Positions 8,694 through 16,520 of a stretch of 64,000 bases of DNA are shown in pieces (the first letter of the stretch is position 1; the number at the start of each line of letters is the position of its first letter). The position numbers were made by a program, and so were the translations under genes. Source of the DNA: Infirmifilum lucidum. GTDB lineage: Archaea; Thermoproteota; Thermoprotei; Thermofilales; Thermofilaceae. Location of the stretch: assembly GCF_014876775.1 (NCBI RefSeq), contig NZ_CP062310.1:62001-126000 (forward strand), given 5' to 3'. The notes beneath the pieces are model-generated. The model was not told the origin of the DNA, made no database searches, and saw only the letters and a list, made by a program, of their open reading frames with translations.

Positions 8694-10244
8694 TCAAGAC
8701 TGGTATATCCTCCTTAATTCGCTGATTATAAACTCCTTGTAGAGTTTAAAGTCTTCCTCGGATATCCTCCCAACCCTGAGGAGATACTCTGCGGCCCTGA
8801 GCTTCTCGACGAGCTCCCTCGCCTTGTCCCGTTTGTACGTGAGGAGTGTCCCGACAACCTCTGCAGCGAACGCCCCCAGTAGTGACGCGACAGCCAATGT
8901 TACCTCGTCGACCTTCGGCTTGCCCACAGGAACCCTCCCGATCTGCCTGAAACCCGGAACTGGTATTGAGTGCCTCCCAAGCTCTTTGAGGGCTTTGTCG
9001 ACCTGTATAAGGCCGTAGCCCTGCTTGTACCTCGTAGCGCCCGTGTCTGCGGCAGTTCTAGCAAGTGCGCCGAAAACGAGAGGGTACCTCTGAGCCCTAT
9101 CTGCCCCGAGTTCCTCGAATTTCTCGAGCAACACTGCTATAGCCCCGGAGACGTGCGGGGTAGCCATACTAGTCCCGACCAGCGATACGTGGTACTCGTC
9201 AACAATCCTGCCTGCCAGCTCCTCCCTCCGGCTCCGGGAGATCTCCGTGCTGAGGGAAGATACTATCCCCTCCTGGGAGGAGCCGGGGGCCCCTCCGGGG
9301 GCTACGAGGTTGGGCTTGGGCTCGCCGACGAGACCTTCAAGCTGGGGGCTCCCCTCAGAAGAGTACGCCGTCACCTTGCCTCTCTTGTCAGTAGCGCCGA
9401 CAGCAATAACACCTGGGACTACTGCCGGGTAGTTGATAGAGTTTGAGCCTTGCTCACCGTCGTTGCCGGCAGCCGCTACCACCAGGACGCCGCTCCTCGC
9501 TAACTTATTGAGCTCGGAGGCGAACTTGTTCAGCGCTGGGGACTCGAACTCGCTGGGGGGTAAAAGTACGCCGAAGCTTAGGTTTATGACGTCTGCTTTT
9601 ACACTTACAACCCACTTTACCGCAGCTATGGTGTCGTCAAGCCTCCCCTCTCCAGTAGAATCAATGACTTTTGCATTTACAAGCTCTGCGCCTGGGGCAA
9701 CTCCCGTGTAGTAGCTGTCCCTACTGGAAACAATGCCCGCAACATGTGTCCCATGCCCATTCCAGTCGCCGGGGGGTTCAGACGTGAAGCTCCTCTCCTC
9801 GACTACGCAGCCACGCAGGTCGGGGTGGTTCTTGTCGATGCCCGTGTCTAGCACGGCTACTTTCACCCTCCTCCCCGTGTAGCCCAATTCGTGGGCTCTC
9901 CTCCCCCCAATGAGGGGGACGCTTTCGTGCAGGAGGAGGTGGGTCATTGGGACTAGCTCGACTGCCTCTACCCCAGGGATGCCACTCTTTACGAGCTCCC
10001 CGAATTTATCCAATCTAGCATAAGCCGAGAACATCGCCTCTGGCCCGAAGAGGTGGACTGGCGTGAGGTCTAGTGCTCTTACATATGAGGGCTTGACCCC
10101 GAGAGCCTCAGGTATGTCCTCCCGTACTCTAGCCTTATACGTTAGTATGTAGTAGTCATCCACCCTCATTGTAGTGTGAAAGAAGAGCCTCTCCACCCCC
10201 GATCTCCTCTCGAGGAGGCGCGGGTCAACCCTCACGCTCACCAC
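8694..10244 (-). CDS. Membrane-anchored subtilisin-like serine protease (S8)
   Basis: A 516-aa protein with a full S8 catalytic triad: Asp in VAVLDTGID (about 133), His in NGHGTHVAG (about 164) and Ser in GTSMATPHVSGA (about 357), plus the oxyanion Asn in AAAGNDG. Residues 1-105 look like a second prodomain (I9-like alpha/beta). There is no N-terminal signal peptide. A single hydrophobic span at about 445-467 is followed by a basic stretch and a SHOCT-like hairpin (RVGRISEEDFKLYKEF) at the C-terminus. It would be a tail-anchored protease whose catalytic domain faces the opposite side from the hairpin. It follows the inhibitor/propeptide gene with no gap (that gene's stop ends at 10245). Confidence 0.9.
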   Translation of the reverse strand: MVSVRVDPRLLERRSGVERLFFHTTMRVDDYYILTYKARVREDIPEALGVKPSYVRALDLTPVHLFGPEAMFSAYARLDKFGELVKSGIPGVEAVELVPMTHLLLHESVPLIGGRRAHELGYTGRRVKVAVLDTGIDKNHPDLRGCVVEERSFTSEPPGDWNGHGTHVAGIVSSRDSYYTGVAPGAELVNAKVIDSTGEGRLDDTIAAVKWVVSVKADVINLSFGVLLPPSEFESPALNKFASELNKLARSGVLVVAAAGNDGEQGSNSINYPAVVPGVIAVGATDKRGKVTAYSSEGSPQLEGLVGEPKPNLVAPGGAPGSSQEGIVSSLSTEISRSRREELAGRIVDEYHVSLVGTSMATPHVSGAIAVLLEKFEELGADRAQRYPLVFGALARTAADTGATRYKQGYGLIQVDKALKELGRHSIPVPGFRQIGRVPVGKPKVDEVTLAVASLLGAFAAEVVGTLLTYKRDKARELVEKLRAAEYLLRVGRISEEDFKLYKEFIISELRRIYQS

Positions 10245-10613
10245 CTATTCCTTAAGCGACGCGTCTTTACCCAGGGCCCGCACCCTGGGGACAGGCTCCA
10301 CCCTTACAACGTCTCTGTCTAGGAGTAATTCCCTGAGGGAGCTCTCAGACACGTAGGCTGAAGCCATGTTCATGTCCGGGAACTCTCTCACATACTCGAC
10401 CCCGGGGATGCGCTTTAGGGCTCCCCGGAAGTGTATGAAGACCCTGCCCCCAGGGATCTCCAGAAGCACCTGCACAGCCTGTTCAATGCTGCTAACGCCT
10501 AGTTTGGCTAGAAGTGCACTACGCTCGTCTTCGGGAAGCCTCTCGAGGAAAACACGCCACTTCCTGGCTTTCAACTTTAGCACTAAGCTCCTAAGGCGGG
10601 ACGAGACGTCCAT
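10245..10613 (-). CDS. Stand-alone subtilisin propeptide / inhibitor I9-like protein
   Basis: A 122-aa protein. Residues about 58-110 match the pattern of the peptidase inhibitor I9 fold: a strand (VFIHFRGAL), a helix around GVEYVREFP, a strand (ASAYVSES), a helix and a final strand (VVRVEPVP), as in subtilisin propeptides. The N-terminal 55 residues are basic and helical. It lies directly upstream of the subtilisin gene, so the chaperone/inhibitor part of the protease is apparently made as a separate polypeptide. TATA-like sequence lies at about 10640-10650. Confidence 0.65.
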   Translation of the reverse strand: MDVSSRLRSLVLKLKARKWRVFLERLPEDERSALLAKLGVSSIEQAVQVLLEIPGGRVFIHFRGALKRIPGVEYVREFPDMNMASAYVSESSLRELLLDRDVVRVEPVPRVRALGKDASLKE

Positions 10614-10704
10614 TGTAAAAAGAGTTAAAGGATTGCGAGTTAAACTTTTCGCTAAAAGATAGCCTTAGAAAAGTTTAATATTAGGGGCGTTCACTAGTTA
10701 AAGC

Positions 10705-11265
10705 GTGCAGGCCGGAAAAGTTTTCGGTGAGCCGGCAAAGCAGATCGCAGAAGAACTAGGAGCCTTCCTGATCCGGGTTGGAGGCATCCTCGTACTAATC
10801 TTCAGCCTAGTGGAGGCTGTGAAGAGCATGGTCTCGCTTTTCATAATCTGGGTTCTCCCGCCCCTCCTAGTCGATGTACTCACTACAGTATTCACATCCA
10901 TACCGTGGTTAAAGCCGCTTGTCAGCTTTCTCGTGGGCATTGGCTCAGCGTTACTGGCAGTCATGCTTGTAGTCTATCTCGTCTTAGCCTACCTCGGCTA
11001 CAGGATGTTGAAGCTACCTGACACCCTACCCATACCCCACGGCACCCGGAGCACGTGGCTCGTGCTCACAGCAGTCCTCCTCGCAATCTCTCTACTCACA
11101 GGCTCCATGCTACTTGCCGTCGCGATAGCCACCGTCCTAGTTGGCCTCCTCATAGCGCCCACCGAGAAACCCGCACCCCCTCAAAAGCCTAAGGTGCAGG
11201 AACAGCCTCCACCCCCGCCCCCTCCCCCAGCTCCGCCTCCTCCGCCGGGAGAAGCCAAGAAGTGA
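10705..11265 (+). CDS. Four-span membrane protein with polyproline tail
   Basis: A 186-aa protein starting at GTG 10705, about 27 nt downstream of the TATA box at 10673-10681. Hydrophobic helices lie at about 20-40, 42-60, 68-92 and 115-148. The C-terminal 40 residues are cytoplasm-type, rich in Pro with a run of eight prolines, Lys and Gln. It is divergent from the propeptide/subtilisin pair. The polyproline tail may bind partner proteins. No family is recognised. Confidence 0.65.
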   Translation: MQAGKVFGEPAKQIAEELGAFLIRVGGILVLIFSLVEAVKSMVSLFIIWVLPPLLVDVLTTVFTSIPWLKPLVSFLVGIGSALLAVMLVVYLVLAYLGYRMLKLPDTLPIPHGTRSTWLVLTAVLLAISLLTGSMLLAVAIATVLVGLLIAPTEKPAPPQKPKVQEQPPPPPPPPAPPPPPGEAKK

Positions 11266-11349
11266 GGAGGAGAAGTCTCCTTGGAGTGAAGCCGCCGTGC
11301 TTGCAAGAGCTGTGGCAGTTACCCAGGGGGCATGTTACGCCGGACTTTT

Positions 11350-11862
11350 CTAAATTCTAGTCCTCTGCGAAACGTGAATTGCTGTCGCGGCAACTGCTGT
11401 GGCTATCACAGCAGCCGTTACAAAGACCACCTGAAAAACGCTGAGAGCCGTAAACATCGCCACGAGGGCCGGTACCAGCTCCCACGCAGCCACTCCAGCA
11501 TACGCTATAACTACTCCAGTCATTACAGCTGCGGAGAATGAGTTTCCTAGCATTTCATAGCTTACTTCATATGTTACCTTTCCGACTGTAGGCAGGAGGA
11601 ATACCACGGCGAGAATACAGAAGGCGGCACGGGCCTCCAGGGAGCTCTCCAGGAAACGGAGTATAGCGAGAAGAGCGCTGTAGTAGGGGGAGGCACATGC
11701 TAGGAGTGCTACGGGCACGCTCGCGAACACGAGTGAGGCGCCGAGCGATGCTATTCTAGCGTTACCAGACATCCTCCCTATGTACAATAGCGCACCTCCA
11801 AGGGATAGTGTTAGAAAGTAGCCAACAGCCCCGAGTAGTTCGTAGGGGTCGATGCTAGACAC
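11350..11862 (-). CDS. Multispan membrane protein, unknown
   Basis: A 170-aa, very hydrophobic protein with about five transmembrane helices and no conserved polar motif that I recognise. It starts at GTG 11862, 24 nt from a TATA box (minus strand, 11883-11890) inside the repeated divergent promoter cassette. The same cassette half drives the kinase gene at 22406, so this gene and that kinase may be co-regulated. Confidence 0.65.
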   Translation of the reverse strand: MSSIDPYELLGAVGYFLTLSLGGALLYIGRMSGNARIASLGASLVFASVPVALLACASPYYSALLAILRFLESSLEARAAFCILAVVFLLPTVGKVTYEVSYEMLGNSFSAAVMTGVVIAYAGVAAWELVPALVAMFTALSVFQVVFVTAAVIATAVAATAIHVSQRTRI

Positions 11863-11990
11863 GCTACTCTAACCTCCGGGGCCTTTTATAGCTTTCTGCT
11901 GGAGGTGCTCGGCCCCCAGTGCCCGGGACTGCCCTGCGGCAACGTTTATAGGCCTGCCCCGCGAGTACTCCCCCGTGCCTTGGGGCTCGC
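11859..11990. repeat. Divergent promoter cassette, left copy of inverted repeat
   Basis: About 130 bp matching 22277-22409 in inverted orientation with roughly 90% identity by eye. It carries two TATA boxes: one for the leftward gene (GTG 11862) and one (GTTTATA, 11944-11950) for the ankyrin gene starting at GTG 11975. Identity covers the region between the promoters and the first codons on both sides. Confidence 0.85.
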
Positions 11991-12988
11991 TAGACAGGGG
12001 ACTGCTGGAGGCAGCGGCGAGGGGCGACTACGGGAGGGTAAAGAAACTACTCGACAAAGGCGCACATGTGAACGCCGTGGACGAGGATGGCGACACACCG
12101 CTACACCGTGCTGCTCTCTATGGGTACCTGGATGTCGCGAGGCTGCTGCTGGAGAGAGGCGCACACGTAAACGCCAGAGACAAGGCTGGCCTGACGCCGC
12201 TACACATTGCTGCTGGCGGTGGGCACCTGGGAGTCGTGAGGCTGCTGCTGGATAGGGGCGCAGAAGTAGACGCCAGGGACGGGATTGGCTTGACGCCGCT
12301 ACACTATGCTGCTATGATGGGGCGCTTGGATGTCGCGGGGCTGCTACTGGATAGGGGCGCAGAAGTAGACGCCAGGAGCAAGGGTGGCAATACACCGCTA
12401 CACTTTGCTGCTATGATGGGGCGCTTGGATGTCGCGAGGCTGCTACTGGAGAGGGGTGCAGACGTAAACGCCAGAGACAAGGCTGGCAATACACCGCTAC
12501 ACTGGGCTGCTGAGAAGGGGCACTTGGATGTCGTAGGGCTACTAGTGGAGAGGGGTGCAGACGTAAACGCCAGGAACGTGATTGGCAGGACGCCCCTAGA
12601 CCTTGCGAAAAAGGGGGGGCACAAAGAAGTCGTCGAGCTCCTTGAGTCTGCTAGAGGGGGCTCGCGAGCCAGAGTGGGGGAGCCTGTAGCCGGGTATGCC
12701 GGCGCAGCCGGAGTGCCCCCGTGGGAGGAGTTTGAGGAGTCTCTGAGGAGGAGGCTGAGCGGCGTGAGGTGCCCTGTGTGCCAGGGCGAGGTTGTGTCGG
12801 GTAGTGGTTGGAGCCACGGCCACTTACCCTACATCGAGGTGGGCGGCGGGTACGTGGCCCTAGGCTACCACTGCCCAAAGTCGGGGACGCCAATACTAGT
12901 CTTCAAGTCCAAGAGGGGGGAGGGCGGGGAGGCAGAGCCCCACACCCACGGGGAAGACGAGGAGGCGGTCACCAGGCGGCACGTGTAG
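11975..12988 (+). CDS. Ankyrin-repeat protein with C-terminal zinc-binding domain (ANK1)
   Basis: A 337-aa protein. Residues about 5-225 are seven ankyrin units of 33 residues (consensus TPLHxAAxxGHLDVxRLLLxRGAxVxARD), with an N-cap (LLEAAARGDYGRVKKLL) and a C-cap (RTPLDLAKKGGHKEVVELLE). A linker leads to a small domain (about 263-337) with CPVC, HGHLPY, a lone Cys and the end VTRRHV. The separate 93-aa protein at 16183 is a homologue of this domain. The GTG start is 25-30 nt after TATA 11944-11950. Neighbouring repeat units are almost identical at DNA level, suggesting recent unit duplication. A protein-interaction role is expected; the target is unknown. Confidence 0.9.
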   Translation: MPWGSLDRGLLEAAARGDYGRVKKLLDKGAHVNAVDEDGDTPLHRAALYGYLDVARLLLERGAHVNARDKAGLTPLHIAAGGGHLGVVRLLLDRGAEVDARDGIGLTPLHYAAMMGRLDVAGLLLDRGAEVDARSKGGNTPLHFAAMMGRLDVARLLLERGADVNARDKAGNTPLHWAAEKGHLDVVGLLVERGADVNARNVIGRTPLDLAKKGGHKEVVELLESARGGSRARVGEPVAGYAGAAGVPPWEEFEESLRRRLSGVRCPVCQGEVVSGSGWSHGHLPYIEVGGGYVALGYHCPKSGTPILVFKSKRGEGGEAEPHTHGEDEEAVTRRHV

Positions 12989-13235
12989 GCTGCAAAGCGA
13001 CACTACGCGGGGCAGGCCCCAGTTTCCAGGGGAGCTGGGCCCCGGACTACGTGCTAGCCGTGCTCAAACTCTTCTCCAGGGGGCTCTACGCGATTGCCTG
13101 GCGGCCCGCCTTAGTCCCCCCTGCCGGGGGGTGTCCCGCAGGTGTAGTGCCGGGGGCGGGCTCTTTCAACTCCAGCAGGATCCCTGGGGAGCCTGCCTAC
13201 TCCCTGGGGCGCGCCGGGTGTAGCGCTTTCCCCGG

Positions 13236-13598
13236 CTACTTCCTGGCTGCTAGTAGCCCCCCGATAAGCCCCCCGATGAGGCCTATAACTGCTCCCTTAG
13301 CGCTGAGGATTAAGACTAGTAGTGCTAGGCTGGCCTGTAGGAGGGAGATGTAGGGGGCCAGGAAGGGTATGTATGGGGCGAGGAGAGCTACGAGCAGGGA
13401 GAGGGCGAATGCCAGGATGATCCCCCCGAGCATCCCTGCCAGGAAGCCTGCTATGGCGCCCCTACCCGCACCCACAGCGATGTAGCCGGCGACGAGCCCC
13501 GCGATGAAGTCCCCGATTACGGGGAGGGGCCCGCCGAGGAGTAGGTGTACGATGAAGCCTGCGAGCACGCCTAGGAGGAGGTTGCCCTTCCCCGCCAC
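13236..13598 (-). CDS. Small Gly-rich membrane protein (DUF5518-like)
   Basis: A 120-aa protein of four Gly-rich transmembrane helices (GDFIAGLVAGYIA, GAIAGFLAGMLGGIIL and others). This is the pattern of DUF5518-type archaeal membrane proteins of unknown function. It starts at GTG 13598 with a TATA box at 13621-13628 on the minus strand, 26 nt away. It stands alone between the ankyrin gene and the eroded gene remnants. Confidence 0.7.
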   Translation of the reverse strand: MAGKGNLLLGVLAGFIVHLLLGGPLPVIGDFIAGLVAGYIAVGAGRGAIAGFLAGMLGGIILAFALSLLVALLAPYIPFLAPYISLLQASLALLVLILSAKGAVIGLIGGLIGGLLAARK

Positions 13599-13789
13599 GT
13601 GCTCTTACTCAGAGCCCCCACTTATTAACTTAACTCTGGGCGGGGGCCTGCTACCCCCCGGGACAGACAGTAGCGCCGCAAACTCCATCGCCGTAGCGGA
13701 ACCATGGACTTAATTAGCGGGGGCTACACGACGCACTCTGGGAAGGCGTGTACCGGGAGGAAGGCCCCCGCCGGGCGGGTAGCCGGCGA

Positions 13790-13860
13790 GACCCGGCCTG
13801 CCCCGCGAGTACTCCTCGTGTCTTGGGGTTTGATCGCGGCAGCGAGGGATTTCCAGGAGC
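13790..13860 (+). pseudogene. Stub of an ankyrin gene with its promoter edge
   Basis: GGCCTGCCCCGCGAGTACTC followed by GTGTCTTGGGG (GTG at 13818) nearly repeats the DNA just before and at the start of ANK1 (11951 onwards). The reading MSWGLIAAARD parallels the N-termini of the three ankyrin proteins, then homology stops. The TATA box has been lost. It is a relic of a fourth ankyrin gene. Confidence 0.65.
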
Positions 13861-13902
13861 TGGCGCGACCAGTCTATAGTCAGCACTAGAGCACGATACT
13901 GT

Positions 13903-14010
13903 GGGCTAGCTCTCCGCCGACAGGGGAGACGTACTAGGGTTCCCCTGAGGAGAAGTACAGGGCACGGCCCGTCGCGGTGTATGGTGGGAGGCGTACCGGG
14001 AACCCCCAGG
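13903..14010 (+). pseudogene. Stub of a DUF234-type archaeal ATPase gene
   Basis: GCCGACAGGGGAGACGT, then GTACAGGG and TGTATGGTGGGAGGCGT, match the start of the ATPase pseudogene at 32567-32690 through its P-loop region, with several gaps and a stop. As at 31.2-33.7 kb, it directly follows an ankyrin start, so the whole ankyrin-ATPase cassette was once duplicated here and then mostly deleted. Confidence 0.6.
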
Positions 14011-14171
14011 CCTTGCGGGAGGAATAAAAGTGAGGGGAGAGAGTTCTAGAGGGGGGCCTGTGGGAGGGGGATCCTGTTTGTCCAGCAGCCCGGGCAGGCA
14101 CCTGAAGACGGGCAGCTGCTGCTCCGCGGGGCTATCCTTAAATAAATGAGGGTGATTTGCTACCAAGGGGT

Positions 14172-14780
14172 ATGGGGGCCTCTAGTAGAGGGGAGTGGGT
14201 TAGCACTGAGGTATGTAAGAGGCTGAAGTATTCAGAGGGTTATAGGATTAAGTTTCCTCCGAAATACCTCACGCCAGGCACTCGGGTTACGGGGAAGATT
14301 ATAGTTAGAGAGGGTAAGCATAGAGCAGCACTTTTCATTAGCAGAAAAAGGTTGCTTGGCGAAACCACCGTCTACAGCAAAGTTGTTGGACGTGAAGAGG
14401 ATGTACTCTTCAGCGTTATCGAGGAAGGCGAGTATACATGTTCCCTAGAGTTAAGACCGGTGCTCACGGCCAGTAAGAGGCTTAAGATCTTCGCAGAAAC
14501 TGCAGCTCTTACTGCTCTCATCACATTCCTCTTCATCACATTTCTCCTCATCCTCATCACATTCTTCTTTCTTTACGTTTCCTCGTTTCCTATCGAGAAA
14601 CTAGGCGCGCGCCTAACTTCAATGTTCCTGGCAATGTTCCTGGATATGTTCCTGGAGATGCTTAACACTATTATTCTTGTTACTCTCGCCGTCTCTACTG
14701 TCGTCGGGCTGTTAAATCTGGTGGTTAAGAGTAAGTTAGAAGAAAATTCCTGCGTCGAGGTATCAGTCTACGTGGAGTAA
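14172..14780 (+). CDS. Beta-sandwich protein with inserted transmembrane segment (paralogue of 19728)
   Basis: I choose ATG 14172, 30 nt after TATA TTAAATAA at 14138-14145 (the frame is open from 14157). The 202-aa product begins with a small beta domain containing KFPPKYLTPGTRVTGKI and EEGEYTC. It then has two or three hydrophobic helices (about 105-140 and 160-188) and ends with CVEVSVYVE. The soluble protein at 19728 shows the same motifs (TFPPRHLKVGTKISGKV, EEGDYVC, YVEVYIE) without the membrane helices, so the two are paralogues. No known family is recognised. Confidence 0.65.
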   Translation: MGASSRGEWVSTEVCKRLKYSEGYRIKFPPKYLTPGTRVTGKIIVREGKHRAALFISRKRLLGETTVYSKVVGREEDVLFSVIEEGEYTCSLELRPVLTASKRLKIFAETAALTALITFLFITFLLILITFFFLYVSSFPIEKLGARLTSMFLAMFLDMFLEMLNTIILVTLAVSTVVGLLNLVVKSKLEENSCVEVSVYVE

Positions 14781-15214
14781 GCCCGCTGGGACGGAGAGGG
14801 CTCGGCTGGGCGTTGTTTCCAGGCTGGGAGCGTACGAGGCCGTGGACTGCGCCCCTATGTAGCCGTCTACAGCCCCGACTCTGCTAATCTTGGGCCCCGA
14901 TCACCCCACGTACCCCCACCCTCTATTCCCAATACCCTCGCAGTCGCGGGGTGGATGACTCGGCGAAGAGAGTTACGAAGGGCTTATAGCTCCTCCAGAC
15001 ATCAGCCGTGGATCTCCCTTACCCCAGCTTTTTGCACGTTCCTCACATCCCTCGTAGCTGGCTCAGAGGCCGGGGGTTTCCCGAGCTTGGCAAAGGGCGT
15101 CCTGGAGTTTGGAGCCGGGGGGCTGGGCACGTAGAGATGGGAATCCCCGGGGTTGGCAATTGCTTACCTTCATTGAAACAATGTTTATATGTGCCCCGAT
15201 GCCGTTACAGCGGG
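14781..15214. other. Intergenic region, promoter only
   Basis: GC-rich DNA with no convincing gene. The only element I can support is the TATA box at 15183-15190 for the gene starting at 15215. The upstream open frame from 15008 in the same phase lacks a promoter and coding character. Confidence 0.5.
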
Positions 15215-15799
15215 ATGGAGAGACTGAGAGACGAGATTTTGAGGATAATACGTGAAATAGAGGAGGAGAACCTTAATCCTGCTGTTGCGTTAATGAGGAC
15301 TCTAAGAGCTTGCAGGGATCTAGCCCACACGTTTAAGGACTTTGCGTTTACTGAGGCTTTTATGTGGTTTGAGTTTAGTAGCAAATTACTAGACATTATC
15401 TTCGAGAGAGAGTTCAAGAGAGCACTACTAACGCGCCTCGAAAAATCCGGGCTACCTCTCCAGGTCGTAGAGTCCCTTAGAGGCGAAGCCTACAAATTTG
15501 ACACTGACGAACACTTCAAGGACTATATTCCAGATTTTGGCAAGATTAGTTCGGACTTCACGACTTTCCGGAACCTTGAAGCTATATTCAAAGGAGAAGT
15601 TTCCCAATCCCACCTAGAAGTACATGGCATTATTGTAGATGCGGCGGTAGACGCCCGTGAAGCTCTCAAGAGAATAGTTATAGAGTTTCTCAGGGGGGCA
15701 GATGAAGTTATCAAGAGCGGGGGAGCCCCCCGCGACCTCCTAGCATACCTTAAAGACAGCACTGCTAAGATCCACAGAATGGCCTACGGCTGGCCCTAA
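15215..15799 (+). CDS. Helical protein, function unknown
   Basis: A 194-aa protein from ATG 15215, 28 nt after TATA (GTTTATAT, 15183-15190). It is almost entirely helical with alternating charge (for example RDEILRIIREIEEE) and aromatic clusters (FTEAFMWFEF). It has no Cys, no membrane span and no recognised catalytic motif. Its own promoter suggests a monocistronic unit. Its base composition is more AT-rich than the flanking non-coding DNA. Confidence 0.6.
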   Translation: MERLRDEILRIIREIEEENLNPAVALMRTLRACRDLAHTFKDFAFTEAFMWFEFSSKLLDIIFEREFKRALLTRLEKSGLPLQVVESLRGEAYKFDTDEHFKDYIPDFGKISSDFTTFRNLEAIFKGEVSQSHLEVHGIIVDAAVDAREALKRIVIEFLRGADEVIKSGGAPRDLLAYLKDSTAKIHRMAYGWP

Positions 15800-16182
15800 A
15801 AATAAAGACACTTCACCCCCTTGAAACAAGCCTTTCTGCGCTCTGGCGCCCCGACCTGGAGAGCAGTTCCCCCGGGGTTCCCGGGCTCGGCCAGGCCCCG
15901 CCTGCCGCTGGCCAGTGCCGCCAGACCCCCATATAGCGGGCTCTACAAGAGTCGGCCGTTGTCCGTGCTTACCGGTAAAGCCCAGCTGCAAGCCAAACAC
16001 GGCAACCCCTTTCACCACGGGGGGACGGTTATTATGTTCTTTGATGGGGGGGCACACGGGTACGCGGCACTACGTGGGCTCCTCCTGGCCAGTAGCGTCC
16101 CTAACCGCCAGCTCCTCATTAGTAAGTGCGGGTTAACAGCAAAAAACGTTAAATAAGGGGAGAAAAGGATACATAAGGGGGC
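15800..16182. other. Intergenic region without a recognised gene
   Basis: About 380 bp of GC-rich DNA with no gene that I can support on either strand. The right end carries a TATA box (TTAAATAA, 16149-16156) for the zinc-ribbon gene at 16183. Confidence 0.5.
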
Positions 16183-16464
16183 ATGTCTCTAGACACAGTT
16201 ATGGACAGAATTAAGGAATATGTGGAGGCCAGTGAGCTTCTCAAAAAATATGTTGATTCTCATATAGGAAGGTGCCCATTATGCGGTGGTCGGATAATAT
16301 GTGACGATAGATGGTGTGATGGCCATGTCCCCTATATTTACGTTGACGACGAGGTTATTAAGATAGGTTTTTACTGCCGCGGGGAAGATGAGCATGTCAT
16401 ACTCTTTGAGGAGAAGAGGGGGCGTGGAGGGGGTGAGGAGATGATTACCAGGAGCCACCACTAG
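16183..16464 (+). CDS. Small zinc-binding protein, stand-alone homologue of the ANK1 tail
   Basis: A 93-aa protein. Residues 29-93 (CPLCGG, a further Cys, DGHVPYIYVD, FYCRG, EEMITRSHH) align with the C-terminal domain of ANK1 (CPVCQG, HGHLPYIEV, YHCPK, EEAVTRRHV). The CxxC plus later Cys and His suggest one bound zinc. The N-terminal 28 residues form a helix. A TATA box lies about 30 nt before the ATG. It precedes the kinase gene by 56 nt but that gene has its own TATA. Its small size suggests a partner or regulator that competes with or binds the ankyrin protein. Confidence 0.75.
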   Translation: MSLDTVMDRIKEYVEASELLKKYVDSHIGRCPLCGGRIICDDRWCDGHVPYIYVDDEVIKIGFYCRGEDEHVILFEEKRGRGGGEEMITRSHH

Positions 16465-16520
16465 GCCTCGGGCCCAGCACTGTACCGGGGGAAAGGCTTT
16501 AATCCCGGGAGCACGCCTAG

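Noticed and set aside
12300-12600. Tandem DNA repeats that could resemble a CRISPR or minisatellite
   Set aside because: The 99-bp period is exactly one ankyrin unit, so it is coding repetition; no spacer-repeat structure.
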